Shown here piece by piece: positions 47,171-58,880 of a stretch of DNA of 64,000 bases. The notes under the pieces are model-generated. The model had not been told where the DNA came from. It did not search any database and was given only the letters and a program-made list of their open reading frames with translations. The position numbers and the translations under genes were made by a program. This DNA comes from Acorus gramineus. Its lineage: Eukaryota > Streptophyta > Magnoliopsida > Acorales > Acoraceae. How positions within the stretch are numbered: position 1 is the stretch's first letter; each line of letters begins with the position of its first letter. The stretch is from assembly GCA_030737835.1 (NCBI GenBank), contig CM060847.1:11856704-11920703 (forward strand). Direction: 5' to 3'.

Positions 47171-48351
47171 TAACAGATGTTTATATTTTCAATTACAGTG
47201 GTTAAAATCATAGGCTACTTTGAGATCGAGATTGGGGTCCCCTTCATGTTAGGCCTCAAGTTGACAGGTAAGTTCTTAGATCTTAATCTGACATCCAATG
47301 GATATCTTATTCTTTTTTCTATAGGAATAGATGCGCTTTATTCGGGGACCCAGATAAAAAAAAAAAAACAAGGTCTTATTCAACAATACACTGCTGAATG
47401 GGATATGTTAAACCTTCTAATTTAAGTGTGATGAAAATTTGAAATAATGGGGATGAGATTAATAACGATTCATTATATTGTTGAGTTTGGTCAGTTTAGC
47501 AAAACACACATCCACACGTTATGAGTATTTATATTTTTCTGGTGTGTTTAAAAATCCGTCGAAACAATATTTTGTAAAACTCAATTATTTTAGCAATATT
47601 TGGATATGAAACACTGCCTTTATTTTTTGTGTAAATGTTATACTTTATATGAGTAATTTTTTGAAATTGTTATACTTAGTTATTCATGCATGCAGGTTGC
47701 AGTCACTTTTGCAGTCCAACAAATCTTTTTTTGAGTATATCCACTTGAATTTAAATGCATAATTCACATTTTTCTAATGGATTATATAGTCACATGGCAT
47801 AATATATATTTTATTGAGGATTTTATATAATGAGATATGATTACGAGATTGTTCCCGATAGTGATTGACTGTATTATTGTCCTTTCGATAGTTCGTTGTC
47901 ATTGTTTTCTTCGGATTTTTTTTTAACCATAATTCATTTATCCATGAATAATTTACCAAGAATCCAATTTTTATAAACTTTCATTTGCCAATAGATTTCT
48001 ATCCAAATTTTTTTTTGTGTTTGGTTCAATTCGTGCATAGAGAATGATAAAAATTTTGTTTTAAATATCAAAAATATCCTGACTAAAATTAAATAAAACA
48101 ATACAATATAAAATTAAGCATAAAATAAGAATAATACCACTAAATAATCTATAAATTACATATTATTTAAATATCAAAGTTGATAAGAGAGAGAAAAAAA
48201 GGGAGAATGAATTATTTCGTATAATTAGAAATATATCTGTCATAATTATTTAAAAACCAAATTATCGATGAATGATATAATTATGAGCAAACCTAAAAAA
48301 TCCACTAAAATCTCAAAAGCCAACCAAATTGATGGGACTAATTTTTCTACC
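47171..48351. other. Intergenic with one exon-like fragment
   Basis: The only notable segment is 47200-47268, an open 69-base piece bounded by ttacag and gacag|gtaagt, followed by ctatag at about 47325 (see findings). The remainder is AT-rich. Confidence 0.35.
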
Positions 48352-48582
48352 AGGGCTCCGTTTGGATCTACTTTTGGGTAGATTTCGTGTTAGAAAAGCT
48401 AAAAAAATTTCAATGTGGATCCAAACATATTTTCAGCATTTAGTTTTTCAAATCAACATCTTCCTTTTTTAGGTGCAAAAATCACGCGATTAAAAACTTA
48501 ATAAAACAACGCTTTTTAAAAACTGAGTTTGAAACACAAAATTCAAAAAATCTCAATATTTCAACTTCACACTCAAATACTT
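48352..48582. mobile_element. MITE family member (gtttggat..aagcgttttatta type), copy 1
   Basis: It begins agggctccgtttggatctac and contains tttagtttttcaaatcaaca and ttaataaaacaacgcttttt and aactgagtttgaaacacaaa. These blocks recur in the same order, inverted, at 56526-56949 and 60056-60280. Confidence 0.6.
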
Positions 48583-48731
48583 TAAATCCAACAGGGCAGA
48601 CAATTCCTTCTTAATTCACCACCAACCCAACAGATATACCTCAAATCCATCTTATAGTACCACCAATCTAATGTTCTTAAGAAGAGTATTAAATTTGAAT
48701 TCAATTAATGTACGCATATATGTATAAAATC
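48498..48731 (+). repeat. Direct repeat of 234 bp, first copy
   Basis: Matches 49358-49591 with about three differences, offset 860 bases. It starts inside the MITE at 48352 and runs about 150 bases past it, so it is a recent segmental copy and not a transposon unit. Confidence 0.9.
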
Positions 48732-48824
48732 GGGCACGGCTATCCCCACCAAGGGTTTTTCTTACCCCACCAATCGGGAAAAAAAAATCGGTGTTTTATC
48801 TTTTCCCACCGATCCGGCCAGGTC

Positions 48825-48938
48825 GACCAGATTTGGTCGCCACTTCAGGTTTTGGACGACCGGACTTGATCGCCATTTCAGATTTTGGGCGACCGGACTT
48901 GGTCGTCATTTCAGGTTTCGGACGACCGAACTTGGTCG
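48825..48938. repeat. 33 bp tandem repeat with palindromic GACC..GGTC core
   Basis: Three full units (48825-48857, 48858-48890, 48891-48923) and a partial fourth. Each opens with GACCNNNNNNGGTC or a one-base variant, followed by a cgccatttcaggttttgg-like spacer. The unit length is 33 bases. Much richer in GC than its surroundings. Confidence 0.85.
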
Positions 48939-49357
48939 AACAGGATTTGTAATAAAGTTTATAATTTTTTTTCTTGGAAACATAATCCCATGACGTATAT
49001 CTTCCTTGAATCCTTCATACCACTCCAAGTCTGAGTTGTAATGTAAGGAGAATCAATTATTATTCTTAAATGTAGAATATAAGAACAATTTTTTTTACAT
49101 AAGTGACGGACTAATTTTCAAAAGCCAAATATATAATGTGTTGGATCAACTGATAGGTTTTTTTTGTTTTCAAACCAAGAATCCTCTTAACTACGAATTC
49201 AAACGAAGCTTAAAAATGATATATATTTGTCTAATAAGATATTTTTCTATAAAAATTTGAATTAATTGAAAGTATACCTACTTACATTTTTTTCGGCCCC
49301 TTAGCTGTTGTTTGGATAAAAGAATAAATGTAGAATATGATGGATAAACCCAAAAAT

Positions 49358-49591
49358 TTAATAAAACAACGTTTTTTAAAAACTGAGTTTGAAACACAAA
49401 ATTAAAAAAATCTCAATATTTCAACTTCACACTCAAATACTTTGAATCCAACAGGGCAGACAATTCCTTCTTAATTCACCACCAACCCAACAGATATACC
49501 TCAAATCCATCTTATAGTACCACCAATCTAATGTTCTTAAGAAGAGTATTAAATTTGAATTCAATTAATGTACGCATATATGTATAAAATC
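49358..49591 (+). repeat. Direct repeat of 234 bp, second copy
   Basis: Second copy of 48498-48731. The two copies flank 626 unique bases that contain the 33 bp array. There are no TG..CA ends or flanking target duplications. Confidence 0.9.
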
Positions 49592-51061
49592 AGTCATGGA
49601 AGTCCTTTCGTCATAAATAAATAATAATAATAATAATGTACATATATACTATTTTTTAATACCTGTTGAGGAGATGGGCTTTGGAAACCATTTAATACGG
49701 TTAGACACGTCCAAAAAAATTCATTCTGTGGTTTTATTTTTTAAAATCGAAGAACTATCTTATATTCCTAAATCACCTAACATGAACTATTCTATAGTAC
49801 CTTTATTTTAAAAATTCCACATCACCCACCAGTCACTTCAAATATTAAAATAAATGCTAAACTCCCAAGATAGGATTTTAGGAACCTACCATATATCTAT
49901 ACGACCCCACCCCGCGACAAAGACTCCTCGCACGGGCTCCACGTGTCCCTCCTCCACCCCCGCATTCAATGAACTCCTCTTATTTTATTTTTTATTTTTT
50001 TTAAATAAAGTTAAATAAAAAATGGTTTAAAAAAAAAAAAAGTTTCATACTAATAGAGACAAAGTTCGTTCGTGTACGCGATAAATATTCGATAAATGTC
50101 ATGTTCAATATGATATATGTATATTCATAAATCATATATGATAAATATGAAAAATATGAAGATGATTATATTATTTTTAGATATTTTAAGTATTAGTGTG
50201 TGCTAATAAATTTCATATGCATTATGTTCGATGCAATATGTTTTGTATAGGAGATGTCTAATTAAAGTATTTTAACGAATATTTAAAAAAACACAAAGTA
50301 CTTTGTTTCCATGATAGCAATCATAAGACTATCTCAGAACATAACAATGTTAATCGCTCAATTATGTTGCGCTCTTATTTTTTTAATGTAGATAACTACC
50401 ATCTCCCATATGTTTTCTGGGTATACCAAAACATCCTTGAAAATCACTTCATTGCTTATCTTCCTCTCAAAAAATAAAAATGGGATATTTCGTACACATC
50501 CCCAATATAATTTGACTCTATCAAAATACTTTTGCTAAAGATAATTATATGAAATACTTTTGGAAATATTTAAGTGAGTGCAGGCCTATCCTTCCGTTAC
50601 ACATCATTCTGACCTGGATTACCAGACATGGCGAAATGATGAAAAAAATCACGCACTCAAAAAGCTAAGTATATTTGGCATGTAATATACCCCTCTTTTT
50701 ATTTTGTACGTACGCTCTACGTATATTTCAACCCAATGAGTTAAAATGTGGTACATGAGGTACACCACAATAGTGACAAGGGTTTGATCAGCCATCCACC
50801 ATTGAAGATGATTGGGATGATGTACTCATTACAAATGAGGTTGGAAACAATGGTTTGAAAATGGTTAAAAGAATGGAGGATTAAAAAGAAGCACAGAAGG
50901 GAGGACTCAATGATTTTGAATGGAATGTTGAACAAGTCATGTTGTTGATGGAATTTAAAGAGAGAGAGATGGTGAAGGGTGAGAGGACGCAGGGGTATAT
51001 AAAACATTTTACAAGCAACTTAAAAATAGAGCTTCTTAATCACTGCAAATAAAACATTGAA
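49592..51061. other. Intergenic, no gene seen
   Basis: AT-rich. Includes a short (TAA) run near 49623. The minus-strand frame 50741-51007 has no recognisable features. Confidence 0.4.
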
Positions 51062-51310
51062 GGCTGATACACGTAGTTTGTTTTGCAGTTTATATGCTAT
51101 GATAACGTAGTATATACTGTACTATCATAGTCTATATTACAGTCCATTTTTTTTATTTTTTCACAATGAAAAAAATATATTAATGTATCTCAGTATATAC
51201 TTTATTTCATATAATAGCATGCACTTTAAAGATTGAGTGTATAATTTTATAAAAATTAAAAAAAAAGATTTTTAATATACTACAATTGGGATTACAATGG
51301 GACTACATGT
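51062..51310 (+). repeat. Interspersed repeat, gtagtatatact family, copy 4
   Basis: Matches 8505-8760 over its whole length (gatacac, ataacgtagtatatact, tatctcagtatatact, catttcatataa). Confidence 0.6.
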
Positions 51311-52123
51311 ATCTTTTTCCTAAAACATTATCGCATGTATTCACCTAAAGATTTTTAAAGGAAAAATATTACGGACGATCCACGTATTTTTTAATCTTTT
51401 ATAAATAATAAATTTTATTTAATTAGACATATATTTTTTTAAAAAAATACATATACAATTTATGAGATATTGTATGGACCCATTCAATTAAAAGCATGAA
51501 AAAAAATTAAAGAGATATATATATCTCATTTGAGGCCGTTTGAACATGCAATGAGGCAAACATAAAAGTAGCGTCTGCATTTCAATATTAAAACCGATGT
51601 TTAAAGGCATATTTTTTTGTTAAATGACTATAAGGGTTTATTTAACTGACATGTTGAGTTAAGATTACGTGAATCATGGAATTCCAAATTCAAGTGGATT
51701 AAAATTAAAACTCTATCAACCTGTTTAATAAGAAACATGATTCAGAAAAATTCACTGTTCCAATCATGTGTTTGATAATATATAAATTATAATATAAAAA
51801 ATATATATTTTTAAACATAATACATATACACATACATATGCATATATAAGGAGAGATGAAAAGTCAAAGTAAAAATGATTTTTTTAAAATCCATCTAGAT
51901 AAAGATGGAGGAATATCACATCTTAATTGAGTTTTTCAATCCAAATATATATATATATAGATTGGTGTAAAATAGACTTATATAGCAAGAGTACATGTCC
52001 ATGTAAAAAAATTGCAATAAAAATACACAAAACATAGTGACATACAGCCTACAATCCGAGTCCTTAAAACCCCTCGATCTCATAAAAGCAGCCGCAAACG
52101 GCAGGTGCGAGTCGTGCGACACC
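51311..52123 (+). promoter_or_regulatory. Upstream region and leader of the PB1 gene
   Basis: AT-rich up to about 52040, with a (TA) run at 51945-51959. GC rises from about 52080, which marks the leader. An in-frame ATG at 52037 would add 29 residues of no known family character, so the leader probably includes it. Confidence 0.35.
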
Positions 52124-54059
52124 ATGGACCCCACTCCTCCTCCTCCCTCGTCCACCTACGCCGACTCCCTCTCCTCCTCCCCCCACTCCTCCTGGGACGA
52201 ACCCCCCCAAGCCCCTCCTCCGCCTTCCCCTCCCAAGCCCCTCCTCCGCCTCATGTGCAGCTACGGCGGCCACATCGTCCCCCGCCCCCACGACAAGTCC
52301 CTCTGCTACCTCGGCGGCGACACCCGGATCGTCGTCGTCGACCGCTGCTCCTCCCTCTCCGACCTCTCCCTCAAGCTCTCCAAGTCCCTCCTCCACGGCC
52401 GCCATGACTTCTCCCTCAAGTACCAGCTCCCCAACGAGGACCTCGACTCCCTCATCTCCCTCGCCACCGACGAGGACCTCGACAACATGATCGACGAGTA
52501 CGATCGCACCCTCAACCACTCCTCCTCCCGCCTCCGCCTCTTCCTCTTCCCCTCCAACCCCGACTCCTCCTCCTTAAAGTCCGAGTCTTGGTTCCTCAAC
52601 AGCAACTCCTCCAAGTCCGACTCCTCCTCCACCTCCGTCGACTGCCTCCTCCCCGGCTTCAATTCGCTCGATCTGAAGCAGACGGGGGACTCGCCGATGG
52701 TGATGGAGACCGGATCGTCTTTCGGGTCGGCCTCGTCGGGGCTGTCGAATCTTTCGCCGATTAGGGTTAGACCGGCGATGGCGGAGACCGGGGTCGAGGA
52801 TTACTTCACTCGGATGGGGTTGCAGATGGCGGAGGAGCATCGCCCTCCGCCGCCTCCGATGGTGGTGGGTGGGACGCCGTCGTCGTCGATCTCTCCGACG
52901 GAGAACCCTAGTAGGGTTTTCTCTGACTATGAGAGATCGGTTGATCAGGTCCGGAAGTGTCACTCGCCGCCGCCGGTCACGCCGCCGACGCAGGTGAAAT
53001 CGGGGAATCTTGAATTTCCGGCTCCGGATTCCTCCATCAATAGGTACTCTGCGTTTCTTGATTGATTTGCCAAAATTGGTGATGAAATGAATCAAATTAT
53101 TCTAATTTTCATGCCAATTGAAAACACGAACCTTTTCATTTCCTGGTATTTCGATTAATTGATTAAAGGATTGATTTCATTCATTATAATTCACCAAATT
53201 GTTCTGTGGTGATGAATTTAGGCACCAATTGCTTGAATTGTTTAACATACTGTATTAAATGGTATCCATGGTTTTGAAATTGAAGGGTGTTCTTTATGTA
53301 TTCAGGCCTGGATTCCATGAAGAGCAGGTCACTTCCATGGGTTCAAGAGAAAGGACTTCCCCAGCTGCCGTCGCCGCCACCGTCATTGCGGCCTCCGCAA
53401 ACACAATCCCCGATCCGAAACGGGAAATTCCACCCGACCCATATCGGATTCCAATACAAATACAAGATCCAAATTATGGGTTGCCCATCCAACCAGAGCA
53501 GCAGCAGCAGCTGCTGCAGCAGCCACCAGTCCCACAGTTCATCCACACAGGACCTCCTCCACATTACATACCCCACCATGCCCCTGTCACCTCTTACTAC
53601 CATCCGGTCCACCCCCAACACCAGCACCAGCCGCTCGATCAGCCGACCTACCCCGTCTACTACGTCCCCGTTCGCCCCCCTTACAACCTTGCCATGCCTC
53701 CCAACTTAGCTGAAGTCCCTCACAACAAACCCGCCACCATTGCCTCCTATAAAGAACCCACCACTTACTACCCGCCTCGACCGATCCCACCCAGACCTGA
53801 AATGGGTTCAAGTCTCTACAGAACTGCTGCTGCTGCCGCCGCCGCCGCTGCTCAGGCACCACCATCAACAGGGCAATTCATGTACAGTAATCAACTCCAA
53901 AACATGTCCCACTTAGCTTCCAATTTTGGATACGAGCAGGTTTACTATACTCCAGGCTCTTTGCCTCCTCAGTATCAGACGGTCACCTCGGCCATGATGA
54001 TGTCGGACGCCATCGCATTGCAGCCATCGGATCCAAAGCAGAATAGAACCTCCGCATAG
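52124..54059 (+). CDS. PB1 (Phox/Bem1p) domain protein
   Basis: Two exons, 52124-53043 and 53306-54059, joined by AG|GTAC..TTCAG|G into 557 residues (the join reads SSINRPGFHEEQ). After a Pro/Ser-rich N-terminus, residues about 40-143 form a PB1 domain: RLMCSYGGHIVPRP with the family's early basic patch, GGDTRIVVVDR, then the acidic OPCA-type segment YQLPNEDLDSLISLATDEDL. PB1 domains mediate head-to-tail protein pairing. The remainder is low-complexity: Ser-rich 145-190, a Gln run, a His/Pro/Tyr-rich stretch, an Ala run and a conserved-looking C-terminus with GYEQVYYTPG. This architecture matches the plant octicosapeptide/Phox/Bem1p group of unknown function. I chose the ATG at 52124 because it starts the MDPTPPPP sequence usual in the group. 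GC is very high at the 5' end and falls with distance. Confidence 0.9.
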
Positions 54060-54508
54060 CATTGTAAAAGAGAAGCGAAGGAGGGGAATTTTGGAGTTCT
54101 TGGTGGTGAGCAACTAAACCTGCTACCAGTATTACTATCAGCAGTTGTGTAATTGTATTGTCTGTTTTGACATTTGCATTTTGGAATTGTTTGTGTGTGT
54201 TTTTTTCTGTGATAGGAATAAGAGAGAGTTTATATACTAGTTAAGGGGGGTCTCCTTGTTTCCCTCCATGTATACTGAAGGAGACCTTTGTCCCTATTTG
54301 TTGTTGCATATATGTTGTGGTGATGTTAGTTTATTCATATTAATAAGTGTCAGCAATAAATATACAGAAGTCCTTCATTTGATTGTTATGGGTGCATGAG
54401 CGAAGGTCATTGATTTACTTCAGTCTCTGCATGAATGTATGATACTGAGAACTACTCTGATTTGGTTTGTGTGGTAACTTACGTGGCTGATGAGGTGGCC
54501 AGTCTGGA
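54060..54508 (+). other. 3' UTR of the PB1 gene and downstream space
   Basis: T-rich sequence with likely polyadenylation region near 54330-54370 (aataagtgtcagcaataaat). No further gene. Confidence 0.4.

Positions 54509-54510
<2 letters not shown>

Positions 54511-54541
<31 letters not shown>
54511..54541. repeat. (GA)15 microsatellite
   Basis: Uninterrupted GA repeat, 31 bases. It lies inside a chance open frame (54435-54638). Confidence 0.95.
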
Positions 54542-54543
<2 letters not shown>

Positions 54544-54779
54544 GTGGGGATATAAAAAGAGAGCAAAGTAGGTCACCTAAACCGAATGTGAAGGGGCGGA
54601 TATTTCCGCCACCTTATGTTTTAAGAACACCACCTTAATAAAACTCACACCCTGCATATTTGATTTTCTCCCGTACCCTCTACCCCATGTATATTATTCA
54701 ACAAAAACATCAGTCCAACACCTATTGTTTTTTTTTACATCTCACTCTTCTCTTCTCTTTGCTTTCTTTCTTCTCATCT

Positions 54780-55210
54780 CCCCCGCCACCTCTCCTCTCC
54801 ACCACCTCCTCCTCACCTCCGCCATCAAACCCTACCTCCCCCTCCTCCAATCAACCCCTCCCACCACCTGTCCCTCTCTGGTTGCCCTAACATGGTCACG
54901 CGTCAACAATAAAGGGGTTCTATGAGACGTGGCTCATGTGGTTGATGGAGGCGCATGGTTGCTCCCCGAACGTCATCACGATGTCGAGTTTCAGGCCGAT
55001 TTACGGATGAAGCCGTGGGGGAGCTGTTCGAGCTGATTACGATCGCGCAATGTTGGAGCACAAGGTGATCGGACGGAGCACATTCACGGTGCTCTTGCTC
55101 TTTGTGGCGAGTACAGTCTTGCTCGTGCCAATGACGGTGGGGGTCATCGTGTGGAGGGAAAGGCGGAAGATTGCCAGGGGGATGTCGATGGCGGTCCAAA
55201 ACCTACAGGT
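54780..55210 (+). pseudogene. Coding-like, GC-rich gene fragment of unknown identity
   Basis: GC and codon pattern resemble the 5' exons of the real genes in the window. An upstream frame reads LLTSAIKPYLPLLQSTPPTT, another FYETWLMWLMEAHGCSPNVI, and from about 55035 a frame reads ADYDRAMLEHKVIG followed by one membrane span (TVLLLFVASTVLLVPMTVGV) and WRERRKIARGMSMAVQNLQ. The frames do not join without shifts or introns that I cannot place. The last part ends at a possible donor (cag|gttttt, 55209). It may be a broken or partial gene for a small membrane protein. I do not recognise the family. Confidence 0.35.
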
Positions 55211-55470
55211 TTTTTTGTTCCATCAACCGGGACTTTGTCTATGTAATACATATACGTAGACACCTCACATGTCTAACTCCTTCCACAACCTATTTGTTTT
55301 CAAAACCTTTTTTTTTTTTTTTTTCTGTTTCCATTGACTGAGCCATTGTCTATAAAATATAAATATGTAGACACCGCATATGTCTAACTCATTTCAAAAC
55401 CTGAGTTTTTTTTTTTCCATCAACCGAGACTTTGTCCATATAATACATATATGTAGACACTAAATGTTCT
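55209..55470 (+). repeat. Three degenerate tandem copies, unit about 85-115 bp
   Basis: Each copy has a T-run, a tccatcaaccgggactttgt-like block, then atacatatatgtagacac and gtctaactc. Copy starts are near 55209, 55308 and 55408. The third copy is cut short. Confidence 0.7.
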
Positions 55471-56033
55471 AAGGATTGGATATAATTTGCTATCTGGCTA
55501 AAGATTAGAGGTTAAAATTGAACAGGGAGTTTTTTTTTTTTTCCTTCACTACCTTGTTAGGCATTAGAAAAGCTAAGGATTGGATGTCATATGTGGTGGA
55601 GTTGTGTGAGGGACTAACTGCTAAATATTCTTTTTGAATTTTCTTTGGTTGCCTTTCTGGGGTACTCAAAATTAAAATTGAAAGAGAGAAAAAAGAGAGA
55701 CGGACAAGCAAAAGTAATGGTAGATTTTGTCTTTTGCAAGAGAGAGAGATAAAGAGAGGGTGAGAGAAGCACGGCGGTGAGAGAACACCAGAATCTCTCT
55801 TCTTTTTCTGTTTCTATAAATCTATCTGATTTAAAGTGAGGGAACAAGCTTTATCTTTTCTATATAAAAAAAAAAACCCTCCGCCCCCCCCCCCCCCCCC
55901 CCAACCTCTCTCCTATCCTCTCCACCTCCAACATCCACCATTGTCCACCTCTACTATTTCTGGTCTTTGTCGATTTCTCTCTTCTTCTGGTTTTCCTTTT
56001 GTCATTCACCCAACCCTCAACTTTTTTTGGGGT
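55471..56033. other. Intergenic, low-complexity
   Basis: Contains GA-rich sequence near 55680-55760 and a C19 run at 55884-55902. Frames here are low-complexity. No gene. Confidence 0.4.
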
Positions 56034-56035
56034 TT

Positions 56036-56300
56036 TTATTTTTATTTTTAAATCCACGTGAACTATACAATTCAGTAATCAATTATTTTCTTTTTTATAT
56101 TATATATTAAATCCCCAGTTTAAATGTTATATTATTTTTTAGTCCCTTTTAAGCACTAATAAGTAAATCAAATAATTTATCGATAGGTCCCTCCCGGTGA
56201 CAACATAGTGTTTAAACCTGAGGATTTAAATTGTAAAATGATTAAGGTAGGGATTGATCACTAAAATCGTATAGTTTACTAGTACATTAAAATAAAAAAA
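56036..56300. mobile_element. MITE, gtaaactatac family
   Basis: Left arm tatttttaaatccacgtgaactatac and inverted right arm tttattttaatgtactagtaaactatac pair over about 45 bases. The same terminal sequence bounds 58881-60012. Non-coding. Confidence 0.55.
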
Positions 56301-56525
56301 TCCTTTTTTTTTGTTTGGGGAGGGGGTGAATGATACGAGGTGGGATTAAATGCACCCTTCATATTTTTATGCCTCTTTGTTCGAAATTTTATATAATGAA
56401 TAAGAGATTTTGGGTTGTAACTTGTTAGTTTGCATTTAGAATATCTGTCCATGAAATAAAGAATGTAATTGGACTAGATCAAAATTACAAATATATTATT
56501 TGGCTGTCGGGATTTGTATCTATTT

Positions 56526-56949
56526 AAGCTATATTTGGATGTGAGGTTGAAACGCTAAGATTATAAGAATCTTGTGTTTCACACTCAGTTTTTGAAAAAC
56601 GTTTTTTTATTAGTTTTTCAGTCACAAGATTTTTTGGCTTAAAAAGAAAGATGGTGGTTTGAAAAACTAAATAATGAAAATGTGTTTGGATATGAGTTTG
56701 AGAATTTTTAGCTTTTCAAACGTATAATCTATTTAAACTCAAATCTAAATGAGGCCTTAAAATTTTGTGTTTCAAACTCAGGTTTTAAAAAGCGTTATTT
56801 TATTAATTGTTCAATTACAAGATTTTTTAGCCTAAAAAGGAAATGTGATTTGAAAAGCTAAACACTGAAAATGTATTTGGATCTGAATGTAAGAATTTTT
56901 AGCCTTTCAAACACATAATCTACTTAAACTCACATCTAAACGAGCCCTA
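56526..56949. mobile_element. MITE family (gtttggat type), two copies in tandem
   Basis: Copy one about 56526-56757 and copy two about 56758-56949. They share ttgtgtttcaaactcag, aaaaagcgtt..ttattaat, aagattttttagcctaaaaa and ctaaacactgaaaatgt blocks. The outer ends (aagctatatttggatgtgag and inverted agggctcgtttagatgtgag) match each other, suggesting one composite element. Confidence 0.6.
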
Positions 56950-58880
56950 AATCTATGTTATTTGGTTCATAAATAGCATCCAACTTAATCTCTTCATTAA
57001 GTGAACCAATATTAGAAAATGTAGTATTATGTTTCTCACTCCCTCCTTATCATCTCCATATTATATGTTAATTATTATTATTTTTTAACATTATCAATGA
57101 TACATGCCATTGTTTGTCACTTGTAATTTTTTTTTGTCTAATCTTTTATCGCCTTCAAGATTAACAGTGGTAAAACTTAATTCAAAAGTGATTTTTTTTC
57201 TCTTAAACGAGAGTAATTAAGATTGTCCTTCATTAGGGTCAAAACATTATTTCAATGCCATTCAAAAATAAAGTTAAAAAAAATATTAGGATCCTTTTTC
57301 GTGTAGATACTTTTACTCCCATCCCATTTTAAAATTTTTAAAAGATACAAATTTTTGAATGAAACATATTATTTTACAAAACATAATCATATATACAATT
57401 AAATTGTACTATTTTTATATATTTGTTAAATATAAGATATACTGTCTAATCTTAGTATCTCGGGGGATTGGAAAAAAAAAACACACCACTATCTAAGCCA
57501 TCATACAATAAGAATGAGAAAAAAAATTTGATTGAAAACAAAAGGAAAAGGAAAATGTTGCTTCACATTCTTTTCAGGCCCATTTTCGGTCCACAATCCT
57601 TTTGTGATATGTGAAAGAGTGCAGTTACACTCAGTTTTTTTTATAGTTCAAATTATAGTATTATATATTTTGTTATAGATTCAATGAAATATATATCTTG
57701 TTAGACAATGTATATACCTCGTTAAATTTTTTCTTACACTTACTAATAATAGGCTCATTCAACTCAAAATGGATCGATATACACTTTTTATTAAAGCATA
57801 TACTTTATTATGTGATATTTACTATTTAAAAAAAATGAAAACATATGTGGTCTGAGTATTGGTTGGTAAAAATAACTGAATCTAACATTTTTCTTTATGA
57901 AAAAAAAAAGTCACACCGTCCTTGCATGCTTTTAAAAGGATATATAACATTAGGTATAGCCCTAAATGCAGTTCAAATACAAACCTCACATGTTTTAATT
58001 TTTAAAAAATAGTAAGCATCATTTAATGAAATACATACTTTGATAAAAAAATGTACGTCGCTTTGTTTTGAATTGAATTGACTTATTTATAGCTAATGTA
58101 AAAAAATAAATTAATGAGAGATATGTCTCACCCAATGAAGGTTTATACCTTATTGAATGGCTATTGAATGGCTAAAGAAGCACATAAGATCACATTTGGT
58201 ATTGTAAAACGGACTGCGTGTAACAGTGGTGTCCTAAAAATAATATACCTTTTTTTAAAAAAAACTGATAGACCAAAGCTATCACGGTTTATATTAACCG
58301 AATAGCCTTAGATCGAAAGAGATACAGAAGAGTGAAGACATAAGCAAAAGAAAGATAAAAGAGGAAAATGGACATGCAGTGCCTGATGGAATAGATGAGC
58401 TATCTATACCAATAAAGTGTATACTTTTAAAAAAATAACTCTAGTGAATTAGGTGGACCTATGTATAGAAAATGTAAGAAAACTTCTACAAATATATTCA
58501 TATATTATAGGGATAATATTATATTTTATTAGATAAATGTACAACTAACATTTTGGTCTTTCTACATGATTTAATCGTAATAATGAAAATATTTTTAAAA
58601 AAAATTTAGAAAGCTTATCTAGAGTGGTAATAATGTAATATGCAAAAATTTAAATATTTCAATGACATAAAACTAAATAAATTGTTAAAAAATAATTTTA
58701 TCATTGATACAATGCACATGAATTTTAGGAGAATTTTTTTTTGTATTTTAAGTAATATTTTTTAAGCCCCCCCTGTAAAAAAAAAATCTTGGGTCTACCA
58801 TATACCTCAAAAGCGACTTCCGTGTAAGAACATCTTTCTAGAATGTAAGTAAAAAACTTAGGGAGGACAATTAATCTAAG
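56950..58880. other. Intergenic, no gene seen
   Basis: AT-rich throughout, with several atatac/tatact patches that weakly recall the repeat at 8505. No supported gene. Confidence 0.4.

Noticed and set aside
48825-48938. CRISPR-like array
   Set aside because: The repeats are contiguous without spacers and the genome is eukaryotic.
48498-49591. A short LTR-type element, with the 234 bp copies as LTRs
   Set aside because: The copies do not end in TG..CA, have no flanking target duplication and include part of an unrelated MITE; a segmental copy fits better.
52037-52123. Upstream in-frame ATG as the start of the PB1 protein
   Set aside because: The extra 29 residues are of leader-like composition, and MDPTPPPP at 52124 is the usual start in this protein group.
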